A stretch of DNA of 64,000 nt from the NCBI GenBank assembly GCA_018368345.1, contig JAGZEK010000004.1, positions 62,001 through 126,000 of the forward strand. The letters run 5' to 3'. This stretch comes from Collinsella sp. Its GTDB lineage: Bacteria > Actinomycetota > Coriobacteriia > Coriobacteriales > Coriobacteriaceae. A model generated the notes under the pieces. The model did no database searches, was not told the DNA's origin, and saw only the letters and a program-made list of their open reading frames with translations. Position 1 is the first letter of the stretch, and each line of letters starts with the position of its first letter. The translations under genes and the position numbers were made by a program. Shown one piece after another: positions 8,207 to 16,126 of the stretch.

Positions 8207-8228
8207 CGCGCGCAATCAAGTAGTTATT

Positions 8229-9089
8229 TTACTTGATATTGTACTTAGCCATGAGGGCGTCGACGGTACCGTCGTCGGTCAGGTCCTTGATGGCCTGGTT
8301 GATGTCGTCCTTGAGCTTGGTGTTGCCCTGGTTGATGGCGATGGCGTACTCCTCGCCGGTGCTGATCTGCTTGATGGTCTGGCAGGTGTTGAACTGCTCG
8401 GCGGTCAACTGGCTGGCAACGGAGCGGTTGGTGACTACGGCGTCGCCCTTATCGGACTGCAGGGCACTGAAGCACTCGGTGGCGTCCTTGTAGGGGACGA
8501 TCTTGGCCTTGGGGAAGTTCTCCTGGGCAAAGGCCTCGGCGGTCGAGCCAGACTGGACGATGATGGTAGCGTCGGCGTTGTTGAGCTTCTCGCTGTAGTT
8601 GTCGGCCGTGATGTCGGTGTTATCGACCTTGGTCACGATAGCCTGATCGTCCATGTAGTAGGAATCAGAGAAAGTGACTTCCTTCTCACGCTCGGGCGTG
8701 TCGGTGATAGCCGCGATGGAAACGTCATACTTGGCGCCCGAAGCGACGCCCGGAACCAGCGTGTCAAAGTCATTGTTGACATACTCGACATCCAGGCCCA
8801 GCTTGTCGCCGATAGCCTTGATGAGCTCAAGGTCAAAGCCCTGATAATCGCCGTTGTCATCTTTGTACTCAAACGGAGCGTACTCGGCAGAGGTGCCGAC
8901 GGTCAGCGTGCCGTCCTTGACGAGCGCGTACTCCTTGGAGCCGTCGACCTTCTCGACCTTAGCGTCGTCAGAACTGCTGGAACCGGCATCAGAACCAGAG
9001 GTGGCGTTGGACGAACCGCAGCCCGTCAGAGCAAGGGCGAGCGCCATAGCACCCGTGGCGGCAAATGCGCCAAGCTTCTTCAGCTTCAT
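8229..9089 (-). CDS. Amino acid ABC transporter substrate-binding lipoprotein
   Basis: 286-residue extracytoplasmic solute-binding protein (family 3). The signal peptide MKLKKLGAFAATGAMALALA ends in lipobox LTGC, followed by a Ser/Asp-rich tether. The mature domain begins LVKDGTLTVGTSAEYAPFEY and contains the characteristic GFDLELIKAIGDKLGLDVEYV and SGAKYDVSIAAITDTPERE stretches, then IVQSGSTAEAF at the second lobe. ATG at 9089 has AAGGAG nine bases upstream. First gene of the three-gene transporter operon. Polar amino acids are likely ligands; which one is not visible. Confidence 0.95.
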   Translation of the reverse strand: MKLKKLGAFAATGAMALALALTGCGSSNATSGSDAGSSSSDDAKVEKVDGSKEYALVKDGTLTVGTSAEYAPFEYKDDNGDYQGFDLELIKAIGDKLGLDVEYVNNDFDTLVPGVASGAKYDVSIAAITDTPEREKEVTFSDSYYMDDQAIVTKVDNTDITADNYSEKLNNADATIIVQSGSTAEAFAQENFPKAKIVPYKDATECFSALQSDKGDAVVTNRSVASQLTAEQFNTCQTIKQISTGEEYAIAINQGNTKLKDDINQAIKDLTDDGTVDALMAKYNIK

Positions 9090-9236
9090 AATGAGTCTCC
9101 TTCCGGTGACCTCGTTTGATTCAGAGGTCTGCAAAAACTGTTGGCTATTATGCACCCGGAATTACGAATCTGCAATGAGAAAACTGATTGAAACAAACCC
9201 ATAACGTGAATGGAATACTCTACTTTGTGACAGTCA

Positions 9237-10103
9237 TTACTGCTGCAATGACCTTAATAGTCTAATTTCAGCTGCATAACCTGCAAGTTCGTTCGGAGTC
9301 TCCAAAATAAACGGCAGCGAACGCAAATGGCCATTCGATACAATATTCTGCATAACCTGCATACCGCCACCAAATTCCCCGCTGCCAAGGTATCCCTTGC
9401 CGATGCACTCGTGACGATCTTTATGGGCGCCACAAGGGTTCTTCGAATCGTTGATGTGTACGGCATGCAAGCGATCGATACCCACCACGCGGTCGAACTC
9501 GTCGAGTACGCCGTCCAGATCATGGATGATGTCGTAGCCGGCATCGCTCACATGGCAGGTATCCAAACAAACGCCCAGCTTATCGGACAGCTCTGGGCAC
9601 TTGGCGGCAACGCCCTCGATAATGCACGCCAGTTCCTCAAAGCTGCGGCCCACCTCGGTACCCTTGCCGGCCATGGTCTCGAGCAGCACCGTCGTCTGCT
9701 GGCCCTCAAACATCACCTGGCACAGGGTGTCGACAATCATCTGAATGCCGGCGTCTGCCCCCTGTCCCACATGCGCACCGGGGTGGAAGTTGTAGTAGTT
9801 GCCGGGCAGTGCTTCCAGACGCTGCAAGTCCTCGGCCATTGCCTCCAAGGCAAACTCGCGCGCCCGCTCTTTGACAGAACAGGGGTTGTAGGTATACGGG
9901 GCATGCGCCACCAGCGGTCCAAAGTCGTTTTGCGCCATAAGCTCGCGCAGAGCCGCCACGTCATCCATGTCAAGTTCTTTTGCCTTGCCACCGCGCGGGT
10001 TGCGCGTAAAGAACGCAAAGGTATTGGCGCCAATGGACAGCGCCGCCTCCCCCATTGCCCGATAGCCCTTCGTCGTCGAAAGATGACACCCGATCGTCAG
10101 CAT
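9237..10103 (-). CDS. nfo: Endonuclease IV (AP endonuclease)
   Basis: 288-residue zinc-dependent apurinic/apyrimidinic endonuclease of base excision repair. The TIM-barrel metal ligands are visible: GCHLSTTKG, VAHAPYTYNPCS, YYNFHPGAHVGQGAD, VLLETMAGKGTEVG, GVCLDTCHVSDAGYD, HAVHINDSKNPCGAHKDRHECIGKG and PFILETPNE. ATG at 10103 follows AAGGGAGAG. A palindromic repeat lies just upstream, between this gene and the oxidoreductase gene to the right; the gene probably has its own promoter. Confidence 0.96.
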   Translation of the reverse strand: MLTIGCHLSTTKGYRAMGEAALSIGANTFAFFTRNPRGGKAKELDMDDVAALRELMAQNDFGPLVAHAPYTYNPCSVKERAREFALEAMAEDLQRLEALPGNYYNFHPGAHVGQGADAGIQMIVDTLCQVMFEGQQTTVLLETMAGKGTEVGRSFEELACIIEGVAAKCPELSDKLGVCLDTCHVSDAGYDIIHDLDGVLDEFDRVVGIDRLHAVHINDSKNPCGAHKDRHECIGKGYLGSGEFGGGMQVMQNIVSNGHLRSLPFILETPNELAGYAAEIRLLRSLQQ

Positions 10104-10121
10104 CTCCAGCTCTCCCTTATC

Positions 10122-10188
10122 AGTTGCGGTGAAATACGGTCTATTGGTGCCCTATTTTGGCGCAAACAGACCGTATTCCACCGCAAGT
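10122..10188. repeat. 67-base palindromic intergenic repeat, copy 1
   Basis: AGTTGCGGTGAAATACGGTC on the left pairs with the reverse of AGACCGTATTCCACCGCAAG on the right around a loop containing CCCTATTTTGGCGCAAA. A second copy with different arm sequence in the TACGGTCT part but the same loop type lies at 11289-11355, on the other side of the oxidoreductase gene. The TTGCGG/CCGCAA ends are constant while the inner part of the arms changes together on both sides. Confidence 0.85.
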
Positions 10189-10254
10189 TATAAAAGGGGC
10201 ATCAGGGACAAAGGCCTCCAGGCATTCCAAGCGCTGGTGCCATGCCCCCACGCC

Positions 10255-11274
10255 CTAAAGTTTCAAACGAATCGCATCGATGATGTGCGCGCAGCGCTGC
10301 GTGGCGGCAAGGGGCATGACGGGACTCTCGAGTTTCCCCGCCTGAATGAGCTGCGTCGCATGCTGGATTTCGCCGTAGAAATCATCGACCTCAAACGGGG
10401 CATTTATTTCTAGCGTTCGACCGTCGGAATACTTCACATGAGCGCGCTCGGGGCGATGGAGACGCTCGATTTCCAACGAGCCCCGCTCACAGGCAATCGT
10501 TAAGCGGCTTTCATATGTTGCTTTGCCGTCGCACGCCATATGAATGGGTATACCGCCGACGCTCATATGGATCTCGTCGGCCCAATCGACGCGGCCGCCT
10601 GATACGTCACGCCAGCGAACTTCACGGGACGAAACCTCGCACGCGCCCGCGAGCAAATCCTCAAACCAACCGACCGCATAGCAGCCCATGTCATATAGAC
10701 AGCCGCCCTGCAACGGATCAAGCAGATAGCCCGAAGGAGACTCGCCGTAATCGAGCTTTTGCACGCTTTCAATCGAGACAATACGGCCAAGCTCACCCGA
10801 CGCAAGCAAGTCTTTCACGCGAGTGCGCATCGGGCAAAACCGATTCTTCATCGCCTCCATAAACAGCACGCCGCGCTCGCGAGAGGTGGAGGCAATCGAG
10901 AGAGCCTCTTCCTCACTCAAAACGGCCGGCTTTTCGCACAACACGGCCTTTCCGGCGCGCAGCGCGCGACAGGCCCAACGCGTATGCATGCCATGCGGAA
11001 GAGCCAAGTAGATTGCGTCGACATCGGGGTCGGCAATCAGCGCGTCATAAGCCGCATTGCCGTTATCGTCGACCGAGGCATGGCCATGCGCAGCATCGAT
11101 CGAAAACGCTCGGCAAAATTCCTCGACATGTGCAGGAGTGCGGCCGGCCGCAGCCACCAGCCGTGCCCCGTCGGCCTTCTTAAGCGACGATGCAAATCGA
11201 TGAGAAATGTACCCAGCGCCCAAAATGCCCCAACGAACCTCACGCGAATCATTACGTAAACCTCGGTCACCCAC
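10255..11274 (-). CDS. Gfo/Idh/MocA family NAD(P)-dependent oxidoreductase
   Basis: 339 residues. The N-terminal Rossmann motif is WGILGAGYISHRFASSL; the family hallmark EKP is in AGKAVLCEKPAVLSEEEA near residue 113. The C-terminal half is the alpha/beta GFO domain with QKLDYGESPSGYLLDPLQGGCLYDMGCYAVG. These enzymes oxidise or reduce hydroxyls of sugars, inositols and related compounds; the substrate here is unknown. A GTG start at 11274 with GGGAGG five bases before is used. Two copies of a palindromic repeat flank the gene exactly. Confidence 0.88.
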   Translation of the reverse strand: MGDRGLRNDSREVRWGILGAGYISHRFASSLKKADGARLVAAAGRTPAHVEEFCRAFSIDAAHGHASVDDNGNAAYDALIADPDVDAIYLALPHGMHTRWACRALRAGKAVLCEKPAVLSEEEALSIASTSRERGVLFMEAMKNRFCPMRTRVKDLLASGELGRIVSIESVQKLDYGESPSGYLLDPLQGGCLYDMGCYAVGWFEDLLAGACEVSSREVRWRDVSGGRVDWADEIHMSVGGIPIHMACDGKATYESRLTIACERGSLEIERLHRPERAHVKYSDGRTLEINAPFEVDDFYGEIQHATQLIQAGKLESPVMPLAATQRCAHIIDAIRLKL

Positions 11275-11288
11275 GATAGCCTCCCATC

Positions 11289-11355
11289 AGTTGCGGCGAA
11301 ATAGTTCCTGCTATCGCCCTATTCTGCCGCAAACAGGAACTATTCCATCACAAGA
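11289..11355. repeat. 67-base palindromic intergenic repeat, copy 2
   Basis: GTTGCGGCGAAATAGTTCCTG pairs with CAGGAACTATTCCATCACAAG around a loop with CCCTATTCTGCCGCAAA. It is the same element as at 10122-10188: identical length, constant ends and loop, with the middle of each arm different but still self-complementary. Confidence 0.85.
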
Positions 11356-11365
11356 TATAAAAGGG

Positions 11366-12556
11366 TCATGAGGAGCGTGTTTTGCCGAAGACTTTAAGCA
11401 TGGCCGTTACGGGGCCCGGCTGGAAGCGTCGGCGCACGTCATCGAGACGCTCGGGGATATCGATATGCTGCGGGCAGTGGCGCGCGCATTTGCCGCACTT
11501 GACGCAATTGCTCACCAGCTTGGGCTCGCTCGTGCGCACCGCACTCGCCGTAAAGTATTGCGACAGCCCCGTAAACCAGCTGTGCGCATAGCTCGCGTTG
11601 TAGGCGGCAAAGCAGCCGGGAATGTTGATACCCTTGGGACATGGCATGCAGTAGCTGCATCCCGTGCAGGGCACGCGATTCGATTTTTCAAACTCATCCA
11701 GCACGTGCGCGACCGTGTCGAGCTGGTTGGCAGTCATCGAATTCGGCAATGTGAGGTCTGCCAGTGACGAATTCTCATCCACCTGCGCGGTATCGGTCAT
11801 ACCCGAAAGCAGCATCGTCACCTGAGGATGATTCCACACCCACGAAAGACCCCAGGCGGCAGGAGTGCGCAAATGCGGGTCACGGGCACTATCGAGCACG
11901 GCGCGGGCCCGCGGAGGCAGTTTGCCCGCCAGGCGTCCACCCAAAAGCGGTTCCATCACAAACACCGCGAGCCCGCGCTCGGCGGCTGCCATGAGTCCCG
12001 CCGTTCCCGCTTGGTAGCGCTCTCCAGCGTAGTTGTACTGGATCTGGCAAAAGTCCCACTCGTACGCATCGAGCATCGTCAGGAAATCCGCCACGCTGCC
12101 GTGGTACGAAAAACCGATCTGGCGAATGCGCCCCGAAGCCTTTTGGCGCGCAATCCAGTCCTCGATGCCCAACGCCATCACACGTTCCCACTGGGCGGGC
12201 GAGGTAATGTTGTGCATGAGGTAATAGTCGATATGGTCGGTCCGTAGGCGGCGCAGTTGCTCGTCGAAGAACCGGTCGAAATCCTCCGCGCATTTGCACG
12301 AAGCATGCGGCAGCTTGGTTGCGAGCAAAACCTGGTCGCGCAAGCCCAGGCGCTCAAGCGACGCACCTACGCACGCCTCGTTGCCGGGATAGAGATAGGC
12401 CGTGTCCAGGTAGTTAATCCCCTGCTCCACCGCACGGGAGATGATGGCGTCGGCGGTCTTCGCATCCGGGCGTCCCGGCGCACCGGGAAACCTCATGCAG
12501 CCCAGACCCAGAGCGGATATTCGGTTACCACTTTTGGGGTCAACGCGATATTGCAT
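11366..12556 (-). CDS. Aldo/keto reductase with C-terminal 4Fe-4S domain
   Basis: 396 residues. The first 280 form an aldo/keto reductase barrel: GLGCMRFPGAPGRPDAKTAD, the catalytic region GINYLDTAYLYPGNEACVG (Asp, Tyr) and ATKLPHA (Lys). The C-terminus adds ferredoxin-like cysteine sets, CTGCSYCMPCPKG and CVKCGKCARHCPQ, for iron-sulfur clusters. Such fusions are frequent in anaerobes and may link NAD(P)H or ferredoxin to carbonyl reduction. ATG at 12556 is chosen for the preceding GGGAGGGG. Divergent from the cyclase-family gene across 163 bases. Natural substrate unknown. Confidence 0.9.
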   Translation of the reverse strand: MQYRVDPKSGNRISALGLGCMRFPGAPGRPDAKTADAIISRAVEQGINYLDTAYLYPGNEACVGASLERLGLRDQVLLATKLPHASCKCAEDFDRFFDEQLRRLRTDHIDYYLMHNITSPAQWERVMALGIEDWIARQKASGRIRQIGFSYHGSVADFLTMLDAYEWDFCQIQYNYAGERYQAGTAGLMAAAERGLAVFVMEPLLGGRLAGKLPPRARAVLDSARDPHLRTPAAWGLSWVWNHPQVTMLLSGMTDTAQVDENSSLADLTLPNSMTANQLDTVAHVLDEFEKSNRVPCTGCSYCMPCPKGINIPGCFAAYNASYAHSWFTGLSQYFTASAVRTSEPKLVSNCVKCGKCARHCPQHIDIPERLDDVRRRFQPGPVTAMLKVFGKTRSS

Positions 12557-12719
12557 GGCCCCTCCCTTCGCCATCAGCGCCCCGGCAAGGCGAAACACAA
12601 TGGTCACGCAGCCGAAACATCGTGGAATCGCAATCGAGAACGTATCGTAACGCAGCAGAAATCGAGCCGTCACGGCACCGCTTTAACATCAGCAAAAAGC
12701 CCGATGAAAGGAGTCGCCC

Positions 12720-13496
12720 ATGCCCGCGCTCGACCTTTGGAACCTCGCCTCCCAGCTCAAAAGCACCGATTATCGCTGGGTCGACCTCACCCACACGCTC
12801 TCGTGCGACACCCCGCACTGGTTTGGCTTTAAGCCGTTTGAGTCCACCAAGCTCTTCGACTATCTGCCAAACACGCCCGGGGACATGCTCGCGCCCATGC
12901 GCTGCTTTCAGTATTCGGTCGCCTCGCAATACGGCACCCACGTCGATGCACCGCGCCACTTCCATATCGACGGCCGCTCCCTCGGCGAGATCGAGCCCAT
13001 CGAGTTTATGCATCCGCTCTGCGTGATCGACAAGCACGAGGAATGCGCCGCAAACCCCGACTTTATCCTAACCGTCGATGACCTCAAAACTTGGGAGGAC
13101 GAGCACGGTCGCATTCCCGAGGACGCTTTCGTCGCCTTCCGCTCCGACTGGTCCAAGCTCGCCGATCTGGAAAACAAGGACGAGGACGGCCAGCCCCACT
13201 ACCCCGGCTGGGACCTCGATGCCATCAAGTGGCTTGTAGAGGAACGCAATATCGGCGCCATCGGCCACGAGCCCGCAGATACCGATCCGGCGACCATCAC
13301 CACGCGCGAGGACGCCTACCCCTACCCCTACCCCGGCGAGCAATACATCCTCTCGGTCGACCGCTATCAGATCGAAGTCATGGACCATCTGGACGAGCTC
13401 CCCGCCACGGGTGCCGTCATCTTCTGCACCTTCCCCAAGGTCCGCGATGGCGTCGGATACCCCGCCCGCGTCTTTGCGGTCTGCCCCGCGGCATAA
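12720..13496 (+). CDS. Cyclase family protein (kynurenine-formamidase fold)
   Basis: 258 residues of the metal-dependent cyclase/formamidase superfamily. The diagnostic metal-binding motif HxDxPxH appears as YGTHVDAPRHFHIDG at about residue 73, and the N-terminal WVDLTHTLSCDTPHW is typical of the family. Members hydrolyse formyl-kynurenine, cyclic imides or similar amides. No tryptophan-catabolic genes are nearby, so the substrate is open. ATG at 12720 follows GAAAGGAG. It ends at a terminator. Confidence 0.85.
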   Translation: MPALDLWNLASQLKSTDYRWVDLTHTLSCDTPHWFGFKPFESTKLFDYLPNTPGDMLAPMRCFQYSVASQYGTHVDAPRHFHIDGRSLGEIEPIEFMHPLCVIDKHEECAANPDFILTVDDLKTWEDEHGRIPEDAFVAFRSDWSKLADLENKDEDGQPHYPGWDLDAIKWLVEERNIGAIGHEPADTDPATITTREDAYPYPYPGEQYILSVDRYQIEVMDHLDELPATGAVIFCTFPKVRDGVGYPARVFAVCPAA

Positions 13497-13575
13497 GCGC
13501 ACAGCGCAATAGTTTCTTTTTCATAACAGCCGCCCCGCGCACCCGCCAATCACCCTGGCAGCATACAATCCATCA

Positions 13576-13600
13576 GGCGCCCCTTACGCGGGCGCCTTTT
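13576..13600 (+). terminator. Rho-independent terminator after the cyclase gene
   Basis: GGCGCCC (13576-13582), a seven-base loop, GGGCGCC (13590-13596) and TTTT. It sits between the cyclase gene and the ketopantoate-reductase-like gene. Confidence 0.8.
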
Positions 13601-13619
13601 ATATGGGGAGATGATTCAC

Positions 13620-14534
13620 ATGCAGATCAACAAGGTCGCTTTTATCGGCAAGGGCGGCGTCGGCCTGCTCTACGGCAGCATGATTGCCAAGGCCCTCGGC
13701 AACGACGCCGTCGAATACGTCATGGACGACGCTCGCTTTGAGCGCCATGCGAACGACGCGCTCACCGTCAACGGCAAGCCCTGCGATCTCACGTCCGTCC
13801 GCGCCAGCGAGGCGACACCCACCGATCTGGTCATCCTGACGGTCAAGACCACCGGTCTCGACCAAGCACTCAAGACTATGGAGCGTGTCGTGGGACCCAA
13901 CACGCTCATCGCCTCGCTGTGCAACGGCATTACGAGCGAGCAAAAGATTGCCGAACGTTTTGGCTGGGAGCATACCGTTCTTGGTATCTGCCAGGGCATG
14001 GACGCCGTGTTCCTCAACGGCGCGCTCACCTTTACCAATGCGGGCGAGATTCGCTTTGGCGCGGCAGCGGGCACCAAGCCCGCAACCGTTACCGCCATCG
14101 ACGAGCTCTATACGCGCTGCGGCATCGCCCATACCGTCGAGAGCGACATTGCGCACCGCATGTGGGCCAAACTCATGCTCAACGACGGCATCAACCAGAC
14201 CTGCATGGCCTACGGCGGGACCTACGGAAGCGCCACGGAGCCGGGCTCCGAGCAGCGCCGCTGTTTTGTCTCCGCCATGCGCGAGACGCTTGCGGTCGCC
14301 AACGCCGAGGGCATTGAGCTGACCGAGGCAGACCTGACGCAAATGGTGCACCTCATCGAGGGAATCGACCCCGCTGGTATGCCCTCGATGGCTCAAGACC
14401 GCATCGCAAGGCGCAAAACCGAGGTTGATGAGTTCGCGGGCACCATCTGCCGCCTCGCAGCCAAACACCATATCCAGGCACCGCAAAACGAGTGGCTCTA
14501 TCGACGCATCCGCGATATCGAGAAAAGCTGGTAG
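13620..14534 (+). CDS. Ketopantoate reductase family protein (PanE/ApbA-like)
   Basis: 304 residues with the N-terminal NADP-binding motif VAFIGKGGVGLLYGSMIA, the middle LTVKTTGLDQAL, LCNGITSEQKIAERFG and the C-terminal catalytic region MWAKLMLNDGINQTCMAY, where the lysine and asparagines match PanE. PanE makes pantoate for coenzyme A; many paralogues act on other 2-keto acids, and no other pantothenate gene is nearby. ATG at 13620 is preferred because GGGGAG ends nine bases upstream; another ATG at 13611 touches that site. Confidence 0.82.
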   Translation: MQINKVAFIGKGGVGLLYGSMIAKALGNDAVEYVMDDARFERHANDALTVNGKPCDLTSVRASEATPTDLVILTVKTTGLDQALKTMERVVGPNTLIASLCNGITSEQKIAERFGWEHTVLGICQGMDAVFLNGALTFTNAGEIRFGAAAGTKPATVTAIDELYTRCGIAHTVESDIAHRMWAKLMLNDGINQTCMAYGGTYGSATEPGSEQRRCFVSAMRETLAVANAEGIELTEADLTQMVHLIEGIDPAGMPSMAQDRIARRKTEVDEFAGTICRLAAKHHIQAPQNEWLYRRIRDIEKSW

Positions 14535-14571
14535 CGCCAACGCGCCGCATTCAACAGTCTTAACAGCAAAA

Positions 14572-14602
14572 CCGCCGCAAGGGGACCTTTCCCCTGCGGC
14601 GG
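14572..14602 (+). terminator. Stem-loop terminator after panE-like gene
   Basis: CCGCCGCAAGGGG pairs with CCCCTGCGGCGG around a six-base loop, followed by CCTTCATCTTCG. The T tract is weak on the plus strand; the A-rich left side (CAAAA) makes it also usable by the converging small membrane protein gene. Confidence 0.65.
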
Positions 14603-14643
14603 CCTTCATCTTCGTCTATGACCGGCGGCCAATCTCACAACAG

Positions 14644-14850
14644 CTAGTGTTGCGACTCCGGCACCTCGTCCTCATCGTCGCGACAAAGGACAACACCGGC
14701 GCTTCCCAGCAGTGTGGCCGCGATCAGCGCGCCGGCCACGATAGGAGCAGCCCCGCATGTCCCCTGCATGCCCGCGACGAGCGCGGCCGTAGGACCAAGG
14801 CAGCCGAGCATCAACGCGACGGCGGCAACGGCAATATCTCGAGCATTCAC
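14644..14850 (-). CDS. Small membrane protein with two predicted helices
   Basis: 68 residues, not recognised. Two hydrophobic segments, roughly residues 6-27 (IAVAAVALMLGCLGPTAALVAG) and 35-57 (APIVAGALIAATLLGSAGVVLC), are separated by a short loop; the tail RDDEDEVPESQH is acidic. The GTG at 14850 has GGAGGA about nine bases upstream; the nearby ATG is out of frame. It is flanked by convergent panE-like and codirectional secreted-protein genes. No function proposed. Confidence 0.6.
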   Translation of the reverse strand: MNARDIAVAAVALMLGCLGPTAALVAGMQGTCGAAPIVAGALIAATLLGSAGVVLCRDDEDEVPESQH

Positions 14851-15037
14851 AAGACCACTTCCTCCAAGAGAAAGACCTTATTTCTCAAGAACCAGTGTGC
14901 CCCGCATCCATACGCCCAGCGTACCGCCACGGTAAGGGCTCTGTTAACTCAAACGCATACATAGAACGGACGTCCTTACGTTGCCCTAAAGCTCGGTAAA
15001 GACACCCGTCCGCCAAATATCCGTGATGCAGAAAAAA

Positions 15038-15814
15038 TTACCAACCGGTGTAGTAGTCGGTGGTTCCGGCAGCGCAGCCGGAGTCATAGACCTTGCAATC
15101 ACCCTTGGAGCCCGTAAAGGTCGAGCCCTGGGCCATATCGCCCGCGGCAACAACGTAATAGCCGTCGGAATCACGCCAGAAGCCCTCAGAATCCTGAGTC
15201 CATTCGCCCGTGCGATAGTGATAAAGCACATTGCTGCTGTAATAGGTCTCGCGGCGCCCGTTGTAGTTATTGACACCCGCAGAGCGCGTCAGGCCCGATC
15301 CGTTCGCGTAGGACGCGGCAGACGCGTAGGACGGAGTGTAACCGGCGTTGTAGTACGAAGCTTGGACGGCCTCGGCAGCCTCCGCCTCGGCGGCAGCGGC
15401 CTCGAGCGCTTCGCGCTTGGCATCCTCAAGCGCAGTGCGCAGCTCATCGAGCTCGGTCGACTTCGCGTCGACCTCCCCCATCGTCAAAAGACTGCCCGCA
15501 CCATCGATACAACCCTGCAGCACAGCGCGCTCGTCATCGGTGGCATAGTCACCGTACATATTCATGATGATCTGAGCGCGCATCTCCAGGGAATCGCGCT
15601 TGGCCTCCATCGAGGCGTTCCACTCCTGCATGGAGCCATAACCATCGCCGCGATAGTCAACAGGCTGCACCAGCGTCGTCTCGGACGGCGTAGATCCAAC
15701 CGTATCGGACAGTGTTGCGGCGTGGGCATCAGTTGCACCGGCGCCCGCCAAAAGTGCCACGGTCAGAGCGGCGGAAAGGGCGGCGGCTTTCGGTTTTCGT
15801 GAATCGATCCTCAT
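15038..15814 (-). CDS. Secreted protein with coiled coil and C-terminal 3D-like motif
   Basis: 258 residues. ATG at 15814 begins a signal peptide (AAALSAALTVALLAGAGATDAHA). The mature part has a helical, Ala/Glu-rich coiled coil (about residues 90-150, TELDELRTALEDAKREALEA), a Tyr/Ser-rich linker and a conserved-looking end, GYYVVAAGDMAQGSTF then GDCKVYDSGCAAGTTDYYTGW. That tail resembles the end of 3D-type double-psi beta barrels of Gram-positive wall-remodelling proteins; this is a resemblance by eye only. The two cysteines could form a disulfide outside the cell. A cell-wall role is likely but unproven. Confidence 0.65.
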   Translation of the reverse strand: MRIDSRKPKAAALSAALTVALLAGAGATDAHAATLSDTVGSTPSETTLVQPVDYRGDGYGSMQEWNASMEAKRDSLEMRAQIIMNMYGDYATDDERAVLQGCIDGAGSLLTMGEVDAKSTELDELRTALEDAKREALEAAAAEAEAAEAVQASYYNAGYTPSYASAASYANGSGLTRSAGVNNYNGRRETYYSSNVLYHYRTGEWTQDSEGFWRDSDGYYVVAAGDMAQGSTFTGSKGDCKVYDSGCAAGTTDYYTGW

Positions 15815-16025
15815 GTAGCTGGAAACCTCCGTAGTGCGTTTTTGCTGCGTTTGAGCTGCGTGTGATTCAATCGCGCTGCATAGTACCCCGAGCAAATCGC
15901 GACCTGCGGTTTTACTTAAAAGGTGCACGTCAATTGCGTAAAACTCACATCCTCTCAACAGGAGTTTTCCACAACTCGAATGCATAAAGCGTGTCAAAAA
16001 CCCTGTTTTTGCACCCGTTCTATGC

Positions 16026-16063
16026 AAAAAATGCGCCTGTGCAACCATTGTTCGCACAGGCGC
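16026..16063 (-). terminator. Rho-independent terminator of metY
   Basis: GCGCCTGTGC (16033-16042) pairs with GCACAGGCGC (16054-16063) across 11 bases; on the minus strand the stem is followed by ATTTTTTG. It lies 64 bases beyond the metY stop. The rest of the 310-base gap to the secreted-protein gene shows no gene. Confidence 0.9.
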
Positions 16064-16126
16064 CTTGAGCAGGCATTTTATGCAGTTATACCTATCGAGT
16101 CGCAAGGGGTCCTTACACAAGTCGCC

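Noticed and set aside
6029..8236. 735-codon open frame on the plus strand
   Set aside because: It runs antisense to the amino acid ABC ATPase and permease genes, which show clear motifs; GC-rich codon bias leaves the opposite strand open. Composition (Arg/His/Asp/Gly-rich, no domain) is that of a shadow.
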